DNA of 64,000 nt from UBA1351 sp963677625 (GTDB lineage: Bacteria; Bacillota; Clostridia; Lachnospirales; Vallitaleaceae): positions 124,001 to 188,000 of the forward strand of contig CAXXSW010000004.1 of assembly GCA_963677625.2 (NCBI GenBank). Direction: 5' to 3'. The position numbers were made by a program, and so were the translations under genes. Below, one piece after another: positions 21,345 through 30,300 of this stretch. The notes under the pieces are model-generated. The model saw nothing but the letters and a program-made list of their open reading frames with translations, did no database searches and was not told the origin of the DNA. The first letter of the stretch is position 1, and each line of letters begins with the position of its first letter.

Positions 21345-22409
21345 TTAATCAGATAAGCTTCTATTTAGGCAAGTCTTACATTCAGTCAAACCTCTACTTA
21401 TAGCCTCCTTCTCACTGATCACTTCAATGTCGTGCTCAAGAGCGCTACATTTATTACTTGTATGATATACATTACTTCCATCAGTAATATAATAAAAGCC
21501 AAAAGTTGACGTTTGTCCAGAATGCGCGCATTTACTGCATAGCTTTCTGTCTCCTACACTTTGCGGCAATATCATATGATAATCTACTGAAATATGATAG
21601 CAGTCCCTAAACTTGTGGTACCTTTTACCATCCGGTGTAACATAAACTTTACGTAAGTATCCATCCTCATCAACTTCAGACTGGCCATTGCCTTTACCAT
21701 ATGTACTTGTTTCAACAGCCTTATGATATTTAATATTTAAGTCATAGCATCCTGAAAAAGATTGGAGAGAGCAGGAGTTTTGAAACCTAACTTTCCCACT
21801 TCCTATGAAGGAAAAGGGCATATCATATGTATAGTTAATGATAATTAATCCGTTAGAATCATGAGAAAAACTATCCAAATGTTCAATTTGAATGCCATCA
21901 TCAATTCCAAGTTCTTCAGAAATTTCGTTCAATTTTTCCTGAAAATATAATCGACCTATTACATTTCCAATCAAATAGCCACCTTCACTTTTAGCAGTTG
22001 CAGACACCTTTCTATATACATCCGATAACTCCACCCATGTTTCAAGCAAATTACTGCTTGTATCAAAGAATCCTTGAAAAGTATCAAATGATAAACCTTC
22101 TACCTTCTCTGATAATGGTACTTCCATTTTCATTAAATCCCTAATTTCATCTAAAGATAAAAAATCTTGATTTTGTCCGGTAAATTTCTGTAGAGCATCA
22201 AATACGCCTGCTTCTTCGAGAAAATATGAATCATACATATATTCATTGCATATTCGATTTAGGTTCAACTGAATCTTTGCGTGAGTATAGTGCATATGCA
22301 TAAGAACTGTAACCACAAAAAAGGCAACAATAATTATAGGCAAAACGATAGCTGCCTCTAGGCTTAATCCTCCTCTTTGATTATCTAAAGTCTTTTTGAA
22401 TCGATTCAA
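21345..22409 (-). CDS. TadE-like pseudopilin with duplicated Cys/His-rich C-terminal domain
   Basis: A protein of about 354 residues. The N-terminus NQRG then GLSLEAAIVLPIIIVAFFVV has the prepilin-like Gly and Glu+5 and one hydrophobic helix. The C-terminus carries two copies of a short module with the pattern VY.....YH...C.....(24-28).C..C: KRYHKFRDCYHI...LCSKC and NVYHTSNKCSAL...ECKTC. These look like small metal-binding domains common at the ends of clostridial exported proteins. The start is best at TTG 22409, seven bases after GGGAG, so the gene overlaps the upstream DUF5702 gene by 29 bases and is likely translationally coupled to it. Confidence 0.68.
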   Translation of the reverse strand: MNRFKKTLDNQRGGLSLEAAIVLPIIIVAFFVVTVLMHMHYTHAKIQLNLNRICNEYMYDSYFLEEAGVFDALQKFTGQNQDFLSLDEIRDLMKMEVPLSEKVEGLSFDTFQGFFDTSSNLLETWVELSDVYRKVSATAKSEGGYLIGNVIGRLYFQEKLNEISEELGIDDGIQIEHLDSFSHDSNGLIIINYTYDMPFSFIGSGKVRFQNSCSLQSFSGCYDLNIKYHKAVETSTYGKGNGQSEVDEDGYLRKVYVTPDGKRYHKFRDCYHISVDYHMILPQSVGDRKLCSKCAHSGQTSTFGFYYITDGSNVYHTSNKCSALEHDIEVISEKEAISRGLTECKTCLNRSLSD

Positions 22410-25400
22410 TATCAATCTCCCAAAATTTTGAATGATTTGTAAGTTGACTAGGTATAAACATGGAGTATGCATAAACCTTGCCACTCACATCTACACCAAC
22501 ATAATAGTTAAGAAGACTAATATTCTCATCATTATACTTTTTTTGTAGGTTCAATTGAATCAAATCTAGAATCCTAGCAACTTTTGTTTCTTGGCTATAT
22601 TGGGGTAAAGACAATATAAGTAGGAGATAATCCTCGTAGGACATAGAAGGAAGTAAAAAGTCCATATCTATACTATCAGTTTTGCCAACTCCCAAATATT
22701 CTTCTTTGATATCATCAGCATAGTCATAATATACTTTCTTACCAAGTTTTATCTTCTCTTCAAGCGCTTTTTCAGTGACTAGCTTTAGTCCTTCAAGCTG
22801 GATATCTAAAATTTTATTAAACTCTATTTCATAATCTTCCATCAAATCATTGATAACATTATTTTCCTGTGTCTGATACTCTTCAAGGACTGCCTTTTTG
22901 ATACGAGCTAGTTCAGCCAAATCACTTTCATCTTCATTCTCCATTATCTTCTCTAAGATACTATCTGCCATATCCGAAACAAGATCCTCAAATGTTTGTT
23001 TTCCTTGGTAGGTAAGCAACTCAAGGCATTGACCCTCTAGTCCTTCCAGTGACTTACCTTCATCTATAAAATCCATAAGATAAAAAATCCACTTCTCTAA
23101 ATATGCTTCAATATAAATTCTTTCGTTTTCAAGTTCAGCTTTTTTCTGTTCATCCATTTCATACTTCTCATTACCCAATATACTGATAAATTCTTTCACC
23201 GGGTCTGTAATTTCAATGTCCAAATCACTCATTTTTTCCTCTACTAGGTCTTTACCTTTTTCAATAATTACCATAGTTTCATCTTCCAATCTTCTAACAG
23301 CTGCATTAAAAAGTTCTTCAATGTTTCCATCTAAAAAAGTATACCAAGTAGCAGAGGTCTTAATAATCGGAACTTTTTCACCACTTGTCAATAAAAACAC
23401 ATCAGCTACGGATTCGAGTATAGCCCATAAACCTGCAATAATCACCGCAAAAATCACTGCCCCAACCCCACCTGTCCACCAACCTGCAACCATAGATGCC
23501 AAATGCATAATCGTTGCACGCTTATCAGAATCAGTAGCTAAATGAATTAAATTCAAACTAGTCCTAAATGCGTATATATAAGACAATACAATATCTACAT
23601 TCTGTCTTTCATTAAGACTGCCACCAATAATATATTCCGTTTCGTATTTCATTCGATGATCGTTAACTTTGTAGCCGTTTAATGCTTTAGCATTAATATC
23701 ATTCCGTCTATTAAAATTAGTGAACATTTCTATAGCGTATGTATTGATACTGAGATTATCTGAAACCTTATCAAATCCGCCACTTAAGAAGCCACCAATT
23801 CCACCACTTTTTTGTTCTTGACTATCTGTCGTATATGTTTGTTTATCTGTAAGGCTCCCTTTATTACCTAAACCATCACTATTATTCTTATTAACATCTT
23901 CAAAAAATGCACTTGGTAATAAACTACTATCAATTTCTTCCTCCCCCATAAGTTCAGAAAATTTGGACCATATAATCTGACTTATATCATAGTTTTTTGC
24001 TTCTTCTTCTCTATCTTCATATGTATTTGCCATCTTATCATCACTAGTTAAAGAACTATAGTCCATTAAAATATTACTATCATAACTACTTAAAAACGCT
24101 TCCGCAAAACCATATAAATTCTTCATTGTTGTATATTCCATTTCTTCATCTGTTTTTTCAAAGTCCGATGAGATTAGATCCTCCAGAATATTTTTTTCAG
24201 TACTTGTAAGTCTAGACGACTGATTATACTTTTCAAGAAAGATACCATAGATAAGTGAATGAAGGTTTTCATTTAATACATTTAAGTAGGGTTCTGCGCC
24301 AGATAAGGCTTGAAGGTTTTTTTCCAGTTGTATTTTTATAACATTAAGATTATCAGTTTCTTTTAAAGATTTGATTTCACTTGATATTTCTGCTTCTAAG
24401 TCCTTAAGTTCTGTATCAATACTAGTAACGACTGATTCTAATAAAGCATCATCCTCTTGCGTCGTTTCTAAAAAAGCGTGGATTTCATCCGTATGTTCTT
24501 TAGAAGTCTTATAGTAGTCCTCTATTAAATCAAGAGCTTCTATGTGTATCTCCTTCAGACCCATTAGCTCTCCTAAAATCATCTCATACTCACCAAATGA
24601 CTGGTCTAATGCCTTCAATCTTTCTATTGATTCTTCAACTATTGGCTGAGGGACATAAAGCACATCTATTTCACCTTCACGATTCTCAAATTCAACTCTT
24701 CCAAAAGCCTCATTACTAAATAATATTGACATAAGCTTATCAACTTCTTCTATCTCCGTTTCAAAGTGTGAAAATACTTCGTCTAAAATTATTACATCTT
24801 TACTTATCTCTGGAACTAAAGTCTTTGGAAAATAATCATAGTTCAAATCAGAATTCGGACTAAAACATCTTATATAACCACTCTCTCTATTGAAGGTCCA
24901 ATCACCATTTTCATATAAGGTGATGCCATCAATCAGCTGATAAAGTTGTTTTTTGAAAAACTCCAAATCCCCCATTGATTTAACCAAATCATTTTTCTCT
25001 TGTATAACTGATGAAGTCTTTGATGTCTTAGTGAAATAATCCATAATATGCCCCCAATCTTTTGCAAGCATTAAACTAAGACGACTGTCCATATACTCAA
25101 TAATTTGACTTTTGGGGTAAGATAATCCCTCTTGCAAAAAAGGTTCATAGTCAATATTGAACTCATACTTCTCTGGTTCCATCATCCCGTTAAAAACCGA
25201 AGTGGCATCCGGTTCTAAAATATAATCCATATAATATTCATGCTCCTTCGCTGTAGATGGGAAAAGATTTTTTTCCAAATGGTCAGCGAAAAAAAGCTCC
25301 GTTTCAGGACCGGATTTACCAGCCAATAAACCATATTCTTGAAATAGAACAGGATCGTATTGACTCAACATGTAATCTGCAGCGAGTCCATAAGAACTCA

Positions 25401-25587
25401 TTGACTGAACTTGAATCATCCTTAAACGGGTATGGTCATATATAGTCATAAGAAAAGCAAGCAAAGTCACCAGAATCAAGGCCAACATAATGGATATACT
25501 TCCATCGTATTCACAATTTAGAAACTGATTACATCTAATCCTATTCATCTTACTTTCACAATTAAAATCATTGGTATTCACTCTCAA
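22381..25587 (-). CDS. Large DUF5702-type protein with pilin-like N-terminus
   Basis: A 1068-residue protein, first of the TadE-like set. The N-terminal segment YDGSISIMLALILVTLLAFLMT is a pilin-like anchor but with Met, not Glu, at +5. Residues 120-600 are acidic with predicted coiled coils. Residues 660-720 hold a Gly/Ala-rich hydrophobic pair (VAGWWTGGVGAVIFAVIIAGLWAILES), and residues 740-950 are again Glu/Lys-rich helices. DUF5702 proteins accompany Flp/Tad genes in Clostridia; this one is unusually long. The start is TTG (25587) or GTG (25581), both after AGGTGG. Regulated by a promoter behind three ATGTGCA direct repeats. Confidence 0.6.
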   Translation of the reverse strand: MRVNTNDFNCESKMNRIRCNQFLNCEYDGSISIMLALILVTLLAFLMTIYDHTRLRMIQVQSMSSYGLAADYMLSQYDPVLFQEYGLLAGKSGPETELFFADHLEKNLFPSTAKEHEYYMDYILEPDATSVFNGMMEPEKYEFNIDYEPFLQEGLSYPKSQIIEYMDSRLSLMLAKDWGHIMDYFTKTSKTSSVIQEKNDLVKSMGDLEFFKKQLYQLIDGITLYENGDWTFNRESGYIRCFSPNSDLNYDYFPKTLVPEISKDVIILDEVFSHFETEIEEVDKLMSILFSNEAFGRVEFENREGEIDVLYVPQPIVEESIERLKALDQSFGEYEMILGELMGLKEIHIEALDLIEDYYKTSKEHTDEIHAFLETTQEDDALLESVVTSIDTELKDLEAEISSEIKSLKETDNLNVIKIQLEKNLQALSGAEPYLNVLNENLHSLIYGIFLEKYNQSSRLTSTEKNILEDLISSDFEKTDEEMEYTTMKNLYGFAEAFLSSYDSNILMDYSSLTSDDKMANTYEDREEEAKNYDISQIIWSKFSELMGEEEIDSSLLPSAFFEDVNKNNSDGLGNKGSLTDKQTYTTDSQEQKSGGIGGFLSGGFDKVSDNLSINTYAIEMFTNFNRRNDINAKALNGYKVNDHRMKYETEYIIGGSLNERQNVDIVLSYIYAFRTSLNLIHLATDSDKRATIMHLASMVAGWWTGGVGAVIFAVIIAGLWAILESVADVFLLTSGEKVPIIKTSATWYTFLDGNIEELFNAAVRRLEDETMVIIEKGKDLVEEKMSDLDIEITDPVKEFISILGNEKYEMDEQKKAELENERIYIEAYLEKWIFYLMDFIDEGKSLEGLEGQCLELLTYQGKQTFEDLVSDMADSILEKIMENEDESDLAELARIKKAVLEEYQTQENNVINDLMEDYEIEFNKILDIQLEGLKLVTEKALEEKIKLGKKVYYDYADDIKEEYLGVGKTDSIDMDFLLPSMSYEDYLLLILSLPQYSQETKVARILDLIQLNLQKKYNDENISLLNYYVGVDVSGKVYAYSMFIPSQLTNHSKFWEIDIESIQKDFR

Positions 25588-25603
25588 TTCACCACCTAAA
25601 AAA

Positions 25604-25633
25604 AGCTATAACAGACATAAATCCATTATAGCT
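25604..25633 (-). terminator. Hairpin with T-run, folA terminator overlapping the next promoter
   Basis: AGCTATAA and TTATAGCT arms around a 14-base loop, followed on the minus strand by TTTTTTT. It can end the thyA-folA transcript. The same bases contain the TATAAT used as -10 for the DUF5702 operon, so the dual use is notable. Confidence 0.6.
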
Positions 25634-25652
25634 CAGAGTAGGTATATCACAA
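25625..25652 (-). promoter_or_regulatory. Promoter of the DUF5702/TadE operon
   Basis: Minus strand TTGTGA, 16 bases, TATAAT. It lies 14 bases downstream of three direct repeats and 38 bases upstream of the start codon. Confidence 0.5.
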
Positions 25653-25665
25653 GTCCTGTCTTTTT

Positions 25666-25694
25666 ATGTGCACGAAATGTGCAAAAGATGTGCA
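25666..25694. promoter_or_regulatory. Three ATGTGCA direct repeats with 11-base period
   Basis: ATGTGCA occurs at 25666, 25677 and 25688, exactly one helical turn apart, immediately upstream of the DUF5702 promoter. The arrangement is typical of a tandem-binding activator such as an OmpR-type regulator. Confidence 0.55.
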
Positions 25695-25724
25695 AGCAAT
25701 ATGTTTTTTCACATGTAATATATG

Positions 25725-26219
25725 TTATACTTTTGTATAAGTTGTAAAACAATACTCAAGACCTTTTCTTTCATAGGTTTCAGAGACATATTCCAAGGCC
25801 AGGTAGGGCAATTCATCAACATTTTTCATAAAAACATCCGCATTAAAATCTTTATATATCTTTGTAATATAGGCTTTTTTTACTAGTGGTAAAAAGGAGT
25901 TGTACACAGCTGCTCCACCAGCAATGTAAATCTTATCCACATCTATATCTAGGTCCTTAACGTATTTAAGTATATCTTCTATAGAATAAAAAGTTTTTAT
26001 ACCATCTATACAATAGGATTCATCTCTAGTAAGCACCCACGTTTCTCTATCTGGAAGTGGTTTCCCACCTGGTAAGGATTCCAAAGTTTTTCTACCCATA
26101 ACCACAATATTTCCAGTCGTTAATCGTTGAAATCGACCTAGATCCTTTGGAAGATGGGTCAGCAACCCGCCATCCTTTCCAATACCCCAGTATTTATCTA
26201 CTGCAACTACCAAATTCAT
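25725..26219 (-). CDS. folA: Dihydrofolate reductase
   Basis: A 164-residue enzyme reducing dihydrofolate to tetrahydrofolate with NADPH. The N-terminus MNLVVAVDKYWGIGKDGGLLTHLPKDLGRF matches the substrate-loop region (W-GIG-G-LL-LP-D, catalytic acid in PKDLGRF); VVMGRKTLESLP binds NADPH and YIAGGAAVYNSF is the second cofactor motif. The start follows AAGGAG. It lies nine bases after thyA in one operon, matching the functional pair: thymidylate synthase oxidises methylene-THF to DHF, which this enzyme recycles. Confidence 0.95.
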   Translation of the reverse strand: MNLVVAVDKYWGIGKDGGLLTHLPKDLGRFQRLTTGNIVVMGRKTLESLPGGKPLPDRETWVLTRDESYCIDGIKTFYSIEDILKYVKDLDIDVDKIYIAGGAAVYNSFLPLVKKAYITKIYKDFNADVFMKNVDELPYLALEYVSETYERKGLEYCFTTYTKV

Positions 26220-26228
26220 AATGACTCC

Positions 26229-27059
26229 TTATACCGCTACCGGAATATTTTTTATCTGTGGATTTTTAACATAATCAATCAACTCAAAGTCTTCTATTCT
26301 AAAGTCATAAAAGTCTGTTACCTTCCTTTTGATTCTAAATTGTGGTGGATCAAAGGTTTCTCTGGTAATAAGTTCTTTAACCATAGGTATATGTCTGTCA
26401 TAAATATGGGCGTCAGCAATCACGTGAACAAATTCGCCTACTTCTAGATCCGAAACCATGGCAAACATATGAACGAGCGCAGCATATTGAACCACATTCC
26501 AACTGTTGGCAACAAGGATATCATTGGACCGTTGGTTAAGAATAGCATTCAAACGTTTACCTGTCACATTAAAGGTCATGGAATAAGCACATGGATAAAG
26601 ATTCATTTCATTCAAGTCTTGATGGACATATATATTTGTCATAATTCTTCTACTGTATGGATTATGTTTAAGGTCATATAAGACACGGTCTACTTGATCA
26701 AAAAAACCTTCTTTATATTGATGCTTTACTCCTAATTGGTATCCATAGGCCTTACCAATACTACCATCTTCATCAGCCCAAGCGTTCCATATTTTTGAAT
26801 GCAAATCATTAACATTATTAGATTTTTTTTGCCAAATCCACAAAATTTCATCAATCGCATTTTTAAAAGGAGTCGGTCGCAATGTCTGAATAGGAAATTC
26901 CTTACTAAGATCGTATCTGTTAACAATTCCAAACTGTTTGATGGTATGAGCCATTGCACCATCTTCCCATCTTGGTCTTACCTCAGTTCCCTCACTTGAA
27001 AACCCATTGTTAATAATGTTGTGACACATATTAATAAACACTTGATCTGCGTAACTCAT
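26229..27059 (-). CDS. thyA: Thymidylate synthase (ThyA)
   Basis: A 276-residue enzyme converting dUMP to dTMP with methylene-THF. The active-site Cys is in LYPCAYSMTFNV near residue 158, in a clostridial-type context instead of the usual PPCH. The dUMP-binding QRSNDILVANSWNVVQYA and DAHIYDRHIP motifs are present, and the arginines in NPYSRRIM bind phosphate. The ATG at 27059 is six bases after AAGGAGG; the ATG at 27065 directly abuts that site and is unlikely. Promoter ATGACA-17-TATAAT lies 47 bases upstream. folA follows. Confidence 0.95.
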   Translation of the reverse strand: MSYADQVFINMCHNIINNGFSSEGTEVRPRWEDGAMAHTIKQFGIVNRYDLSKEFPIQTLRPTPFKNAIDEILWIWQKKSNNVNDLHSKIWNAWADEDGSIGKAYGYQLGVKHQYKEGFFDQVDRVLYDLKHNPYSRRIMTNIYVHQDLNEMNLYPCAYSMTFNVTGKRLNAILNQRSNDILVANSWNVVQYAALVHMFAMVSDLEVGEFVHVIADAHIYDRHIPMVKELITRETFDPPQFRIKRKVTDFYDFRIEDFELIDYVKNPQIKNIPVAV

Positions 27060-27105
27060 CTTCATCCTCCTTAATTACTGCTGATAATAAAAATTCATTG
27101 TTCCA

Positions 27106-27134
27106 ATTATATCATAGCAAGGGACCTGTGTCAT
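27106..27134 (-). promoter_or_regulatory. thyA-folA promoter
   Basis: Minus strand ATGACA, 17 bases, then TATAAT preceded by TG (extended -10). A leader of about 40 bases leads to thyA. Confidence 0.7.
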
Positions 27135-27187
27135 GACGAAGAAGGAGAAAATATGAAGATATTAAGATTTTAGAATATAAGTCCATA

Positions 27188-27335
27188 ACACTTTATGGTA
27201 CGTTTCTATCCCTAAAATTCAAATAAGGAACTTTCCTATAGAAAAACAAAGAGGATGTTTTACATCCTCGGTTTTGCCGAAGGCAAATTGTTCCAATTGC
27301 CGACGGAAAGTCCTATGGAGGACTTTCCTAGTAAA
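27188..27335 (+). repeat. Structured intergenic repeat, copy B
   Basis: It shares ordered blocks with 13155-13310. GAACTTTCCTATA (27228-27240) and AACAAAGAGG (27245-27254) are followed by a GAGGATGT-TTT-ACATCCTC hairpin, a TTTGCC-GAA-GGCAAA hairpin, ATTGTT, and a GGAAAGTCC-N6-GGACTTTCC hairpin (27305-27328). The 5' flank from AACACTTTATG also matches the 3' part of copy A. No open reading frame. Like copy A, it lies just beyond a terminator of a leftward transcript. Confidence 0.6.
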
Positions 27336-27465
27336 CAAAAAAATAGGTAGCGTCCCCACGCTACCTCACAATAATATAAACCAATATCAAAACCCCCACT
27401 TTTACAGTATATAGACTATAAAAGCTTGTCGCTATGGTCAAAATTCACAACGTCTTGACCAACCA
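27335..27465 (-). ncRNA. Candidate small RNA with own promoter and terminator
   Basis: A near-consensus promoter (27472-27500) would start a minus-strand RNA near 27465, and a perfect nine-pair hairpin with a CCCC loop on the plus strand (27345-27366) followed by T7 would end it, giving about 130 nucleotides. Inside, the GGTCAAGA/TTTTGACC region and CTTTTA...TAAAAG can form two further hairpins. No open frame or known family is recognised; it is not 6S, tmRNA or SRP by eye. It lies between the hflX terminator and thyA. Confidence 0.45.
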
Positions 27466-27471
27466 TCTATT

Positions 27472-27500
27472 ATTATATGGTAATAACGTATAATGGTCAA
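27472..27500 (-). promoter_or_regulatory. Promoter of the candidate small RNA
   Basis: Minus strand TTGACC, 17 bases, TATAAT. It lies downstream of the hflX terminator, so it starts an independent transcript. Confidence 0.65.
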
Positions 27501-27570
27501 GATTATTTTACATCAATTTGTCTATTTAGGCAGAATAACCAATTGAATCTTATGTTTTTTATAACAAAAA

Positions 27571-27607
27571 ACCCTTGACTTTAGCTTCTCCAGCCAAAGT
27601 CAAGGGT
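27571..27607 (-). terminator. hflX terminator
   Basis: ACCCTTGACTTT and its exact reverse complement form a 12-pair hairpin followed on the minus strand by a T run, 70 bases after the hflX stop. Confidence 0.88.
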
Positions 27608-27676
27608 AACATATGATATATATGTGTCTCATCCAGAATATAGCAACTAATAAGAAAAGCTATTATCCCTTATATA

Positions 27677-28948
27677 TTACAGGTCATATTTCTTAATTAA
27701 AGCATCTTCCAAGTATGCTTCTATGTAAATTCCATCAGCTTCAAACCGCTCTTCCAAAAGCTGACCATACGTTCTGATATTCTGGACAATATGACCCTTA
27801 TCATATGGAATACGTACCTTAATGTGCTGTTGCCCTTCAAGAAGCTTTTCTTCTAGTATAACCTTTAACTCATCAAGACCACGACCATCTTTTGCTGATG
27901 TATAACATACTTTAAAAGCCTTGAAATCTTTCAATTGACTAGAATCATAAGTTTCCTTGTCCATCTTATTAAAAATTGTTAACACAGGAATACCGGTTGC
28001 CTTCAATTCCTCAAGGGTTTCATAAACAACCTTCATGTGCTTTTCATAGGATGGATTTGATCCATCGACAACATGTATAATAATGTCTGCAAAAGCTACT
28101 TCTTCCAAAGTCGATTGGAATGCTTCTACTAAATGGTGGGGAAGTTTATGAATAAATCCAACTGTGTCCGTTAAGAAAATTTCCTTTCCCTCTGGTAGTG
28201 ACAGAACTCTTGTTGTAGGGTCAAGAGTGGCAAACAATTGATCTTCCTCAAGGACATGAGCATCTGTCAATGCATTTAGCAAGGTAGATTTTCCTGCATT
28301 AGTATATCCGGCTATGGCAACAACTGGCTTATTCTGCTTCTTCCTATTACTTCTTAACATGTCTCTGTGTTTTTTTACTTCTTTCAATTCAGACCTTAAT
28401 TGGGCCATACGACTTCTAATATGGCGTCGGTCAGTTTCCAGTTTCTTTTCACCGGGACCTCTTGTTCCTATTCCACCACCAAGTCTAGATAGGGATGTAC
28501 CGAGGCCTTGAAGTCTGGAAACCCGATAATTCAGTTGGGCTAATTCTACTTGCAAAATTCCTTCTGAGGTATGAGCATGTTTTGCAAATATATCCAAAAT
28601 CAATGTCGATCGGTCAATAACCTTGCAATCAAGTTCCTTCTCTAAGTTTTTAAGTTGTGCCGGACTAAGTTCATCATCTGTTATAATGCCATCAGCCTTA
28701 GTCACAAAAATGGCATCCATAATTTCTTCAATTTTACCTTTTCCTACATAAGTTCCAGGATGAACCGCTTCACGATTCTGAATAATTTTATCAACAGTCA
28801 TCGCTCCGGCTGTCTTTGCCAGCTCTTCTAGCTCATTTATTGATTCCATGGTAACTTCCGTATTTCCTTTGTCGCTAACTGCAACAAGTATCACTCTTTC
28901 AATGCTTGGAGACTCTTTTTTACCTGCCTCTTTAATATTACTATTCAT
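27677..28948 (-). CDS. hflX: Ribosome-associated GTPase HflX
   Basis: A 423-residue GTPase that splits stalled or heat-damaged ribosomes. The N-terminal HflX domain shows HPGTYVGKGKIEEI and DDELSPAQLKNLE, then a Lys/Arg-rich coiled helix with the GxGxRGPGEKKLETDRR signature. The G domain has G1 AGYTNAGKST, G3 DTVGFIHKLP and G4 NKMD; a short C-terminal domain follows. The ATG at 28948 is preceded by AGAGGTGATC; a TTG 21 bases upstream precedes that site. Monocistronic with a strong terminator. Confidence 0.95.
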   Translation of the reverse strand: MNSNIKEAGKKESPSIERVILVAVSDKGNTEVTMESINELEELAKTAGAMTVDKIIQNREAVHPGTYVGKGKIEEIMDAIFVTKADGIITDDELSPAQLKNLEKELDCKVIDRSTLILDIFAKHAHTSEGILQVELAQLNYRVSRLQGLGTSLSRLGGGIGTRGPGEKKLETDRRHIRSRMAQLRSELKEVKKHRDMLRSNRKKQNKPVVAIAGYTNAGKSTLLNALTDAHVLEEDQLFATLDPTTRVLSLPEGKEIFLTDTVGFIHKLPHHLVEAFQSTLEEVAFADIIIHVVDGSNPSYEKHMKVVYETLEELKATGIPVLTIFNKMDKETYDSSQLKDFKAFKVCYTSAKDGRGLDELKVILEEKLLEGQQHIKVRIPYDKGHIVQNIRTYGQLLEERFEADGIYIEAYLEDALIKKYDL

Positions 28949-29024
28949 ATGATCACCTCTTCTGAACAATTAAGATGACCAAAACCTTCTTATAAGGTAT
29001 AATCTCTAATTTAAGGTATGATCT

Positions 29025-30206
29025 CTAATTGTTCTCAATTTTATCTAATAAAGCTTGTGCTTCACTGTGCGTTGGATTAATCTCCAATATGTTTTCAAGT
29101 ATTATCCTAGATTGATCATAATCATGCATCCTCTCCAAAGCCATAGCTTTTAGAAGCAACGCTTCTGTGTCCTCTGACTCATATTTTAACAATTCATCGA
29201 TGGTGTTTACAACTTCATCGTAGTTACTTATCTGATAGTAGGATACTGCCATGTGATAGAGAGCCCTAAGATCAATCGCTTTCAATTGGATTAAATACTC
29301 AGTAAAAGCTTTAATAGACTCTTCATACTGTTTCAATCCTTGATAGGCAATACCCATACCAAGCACCCCTTCCAAAATACCATAATCCTTGGCATCTGAA
29401 AAGTCTTTGATTGCTTCAAGATATTTTCCTTCCATTAAGTAGGCATCTCCCCGTAGGTAGTAGGCATCTCCATATCCTTCCCAATTATTAATAGCACTTG
29501 TATAAATTTCTATAGCTCCCCATCTATTATCAAGAGCTTCAAGAATCTGACCTTTAACAATATAAAATTGGGGAACGTAGGTGTTTATATTAAGGGCCGA
29601 ATTAATTTCATTTAGTGCCACCTCTGGTTCTCCAAGCTCTAGAAATAGTCTAGCCAAATTTCCATAGGCATAAAAGTTATCTGCTTGTTCATCAATAGCA
29701 GAGGTAAAATATTCTTTAGCCTGATCAAATTCATCTAAGGCCAAATAGGCTAATCCTATAGCATTATATAATTCCGAGTCACCTAAATCAGCATCTTCCA
29801 CGATTGTAAAAGCCTTTATGGCAGCATCATATTCTCCAACTTGATACCTGTAATTTCCTATATTAAGATATGCCTGGTACTTATTTTCGTCATCAGAAAA
29901 ATCCTTAATATGAGCTTCTACATAGTCAAAATCAGCACCCGCATTTTCATTTTCACCCAGACTCATGTATAGATAACCTCTTAGCATATAAGCTTCAGGT
30001 AAATCCGGATTGTGGTCAATAGCCTCATTCAGTTCTTCTTTTGCAGAATCATAATCACCAGCCTCCGTCAATTCTTTAGCATGACTCATATGTTGCAAAT
30101 ATTCATCACTTGCCTTTGGTCCACATCCTACCAACCCTATAAGGATTATGAAAAAAATTATCCGAAGCCCTATATCACTTCTATGTTTATTTGAACTTAT
30201 ATTCAT
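29025..30206 (-). CDS. Tetratricopeptide-repeat lipoprotein
   Basis: A 393-residue lipoprotein. The signal sequence ends in lipobox IGLVGC (Cys near residue 27) followed by GPKASDEYL, so it should be anchored on the outer face of the membrane. The rest is about ten TPR units, visible as repeated A..LD...YD.A...F..AI and YLRGDAYL/YGNLARLF patterns. TPRs mediate protein contact; the partner is unknown. The ATG at 30206 follows AGGAG. It is divergent from a small membrane protein gene that starts 94 bases away. Confidence 0.85.
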   Translation of the reverse strand: MNISSNKHRSDIGLRIIFFIILIGLVGCGPKASDEYLQHMSHAKELTEAGDYDSAKEELNEAIDHNPDLPEAYMLRGYLYMSLGENENAGADFDYVEAHIKDFSDDENKYQAYLNIGNYRYQVGEYDAAIKAFTIVEDADLGDSELYNAIGLAYLALDEFDQAKEYFTSAIDEQADNFYAYGNLARLFLELGEPEVALNEINSALNINTYVPQFYIVKGQILEALDNRWGAIEIYTSAINNWEGYGDAYYLRGDAYLMEGKYLEAIKDFSDAKDYGILEGVLGMGIAYQGLKQYEESIKAFTEYLIQLKAIDLRALYHMAVSYYQISNYDEVVNTIDELLKYESEDTEALLLKAMALERMHDYDQSRIILENILEINPTHSEAQALLDKIENN

Positions 30207-30300
30207 ACTTACTCCTACTATACCTTGCACTTTTGCTTTTAATTCTATACAATAGAAACAGCCTATAAGCCACTGAGCTTTTAGAAACTTAGGAGGTTCT

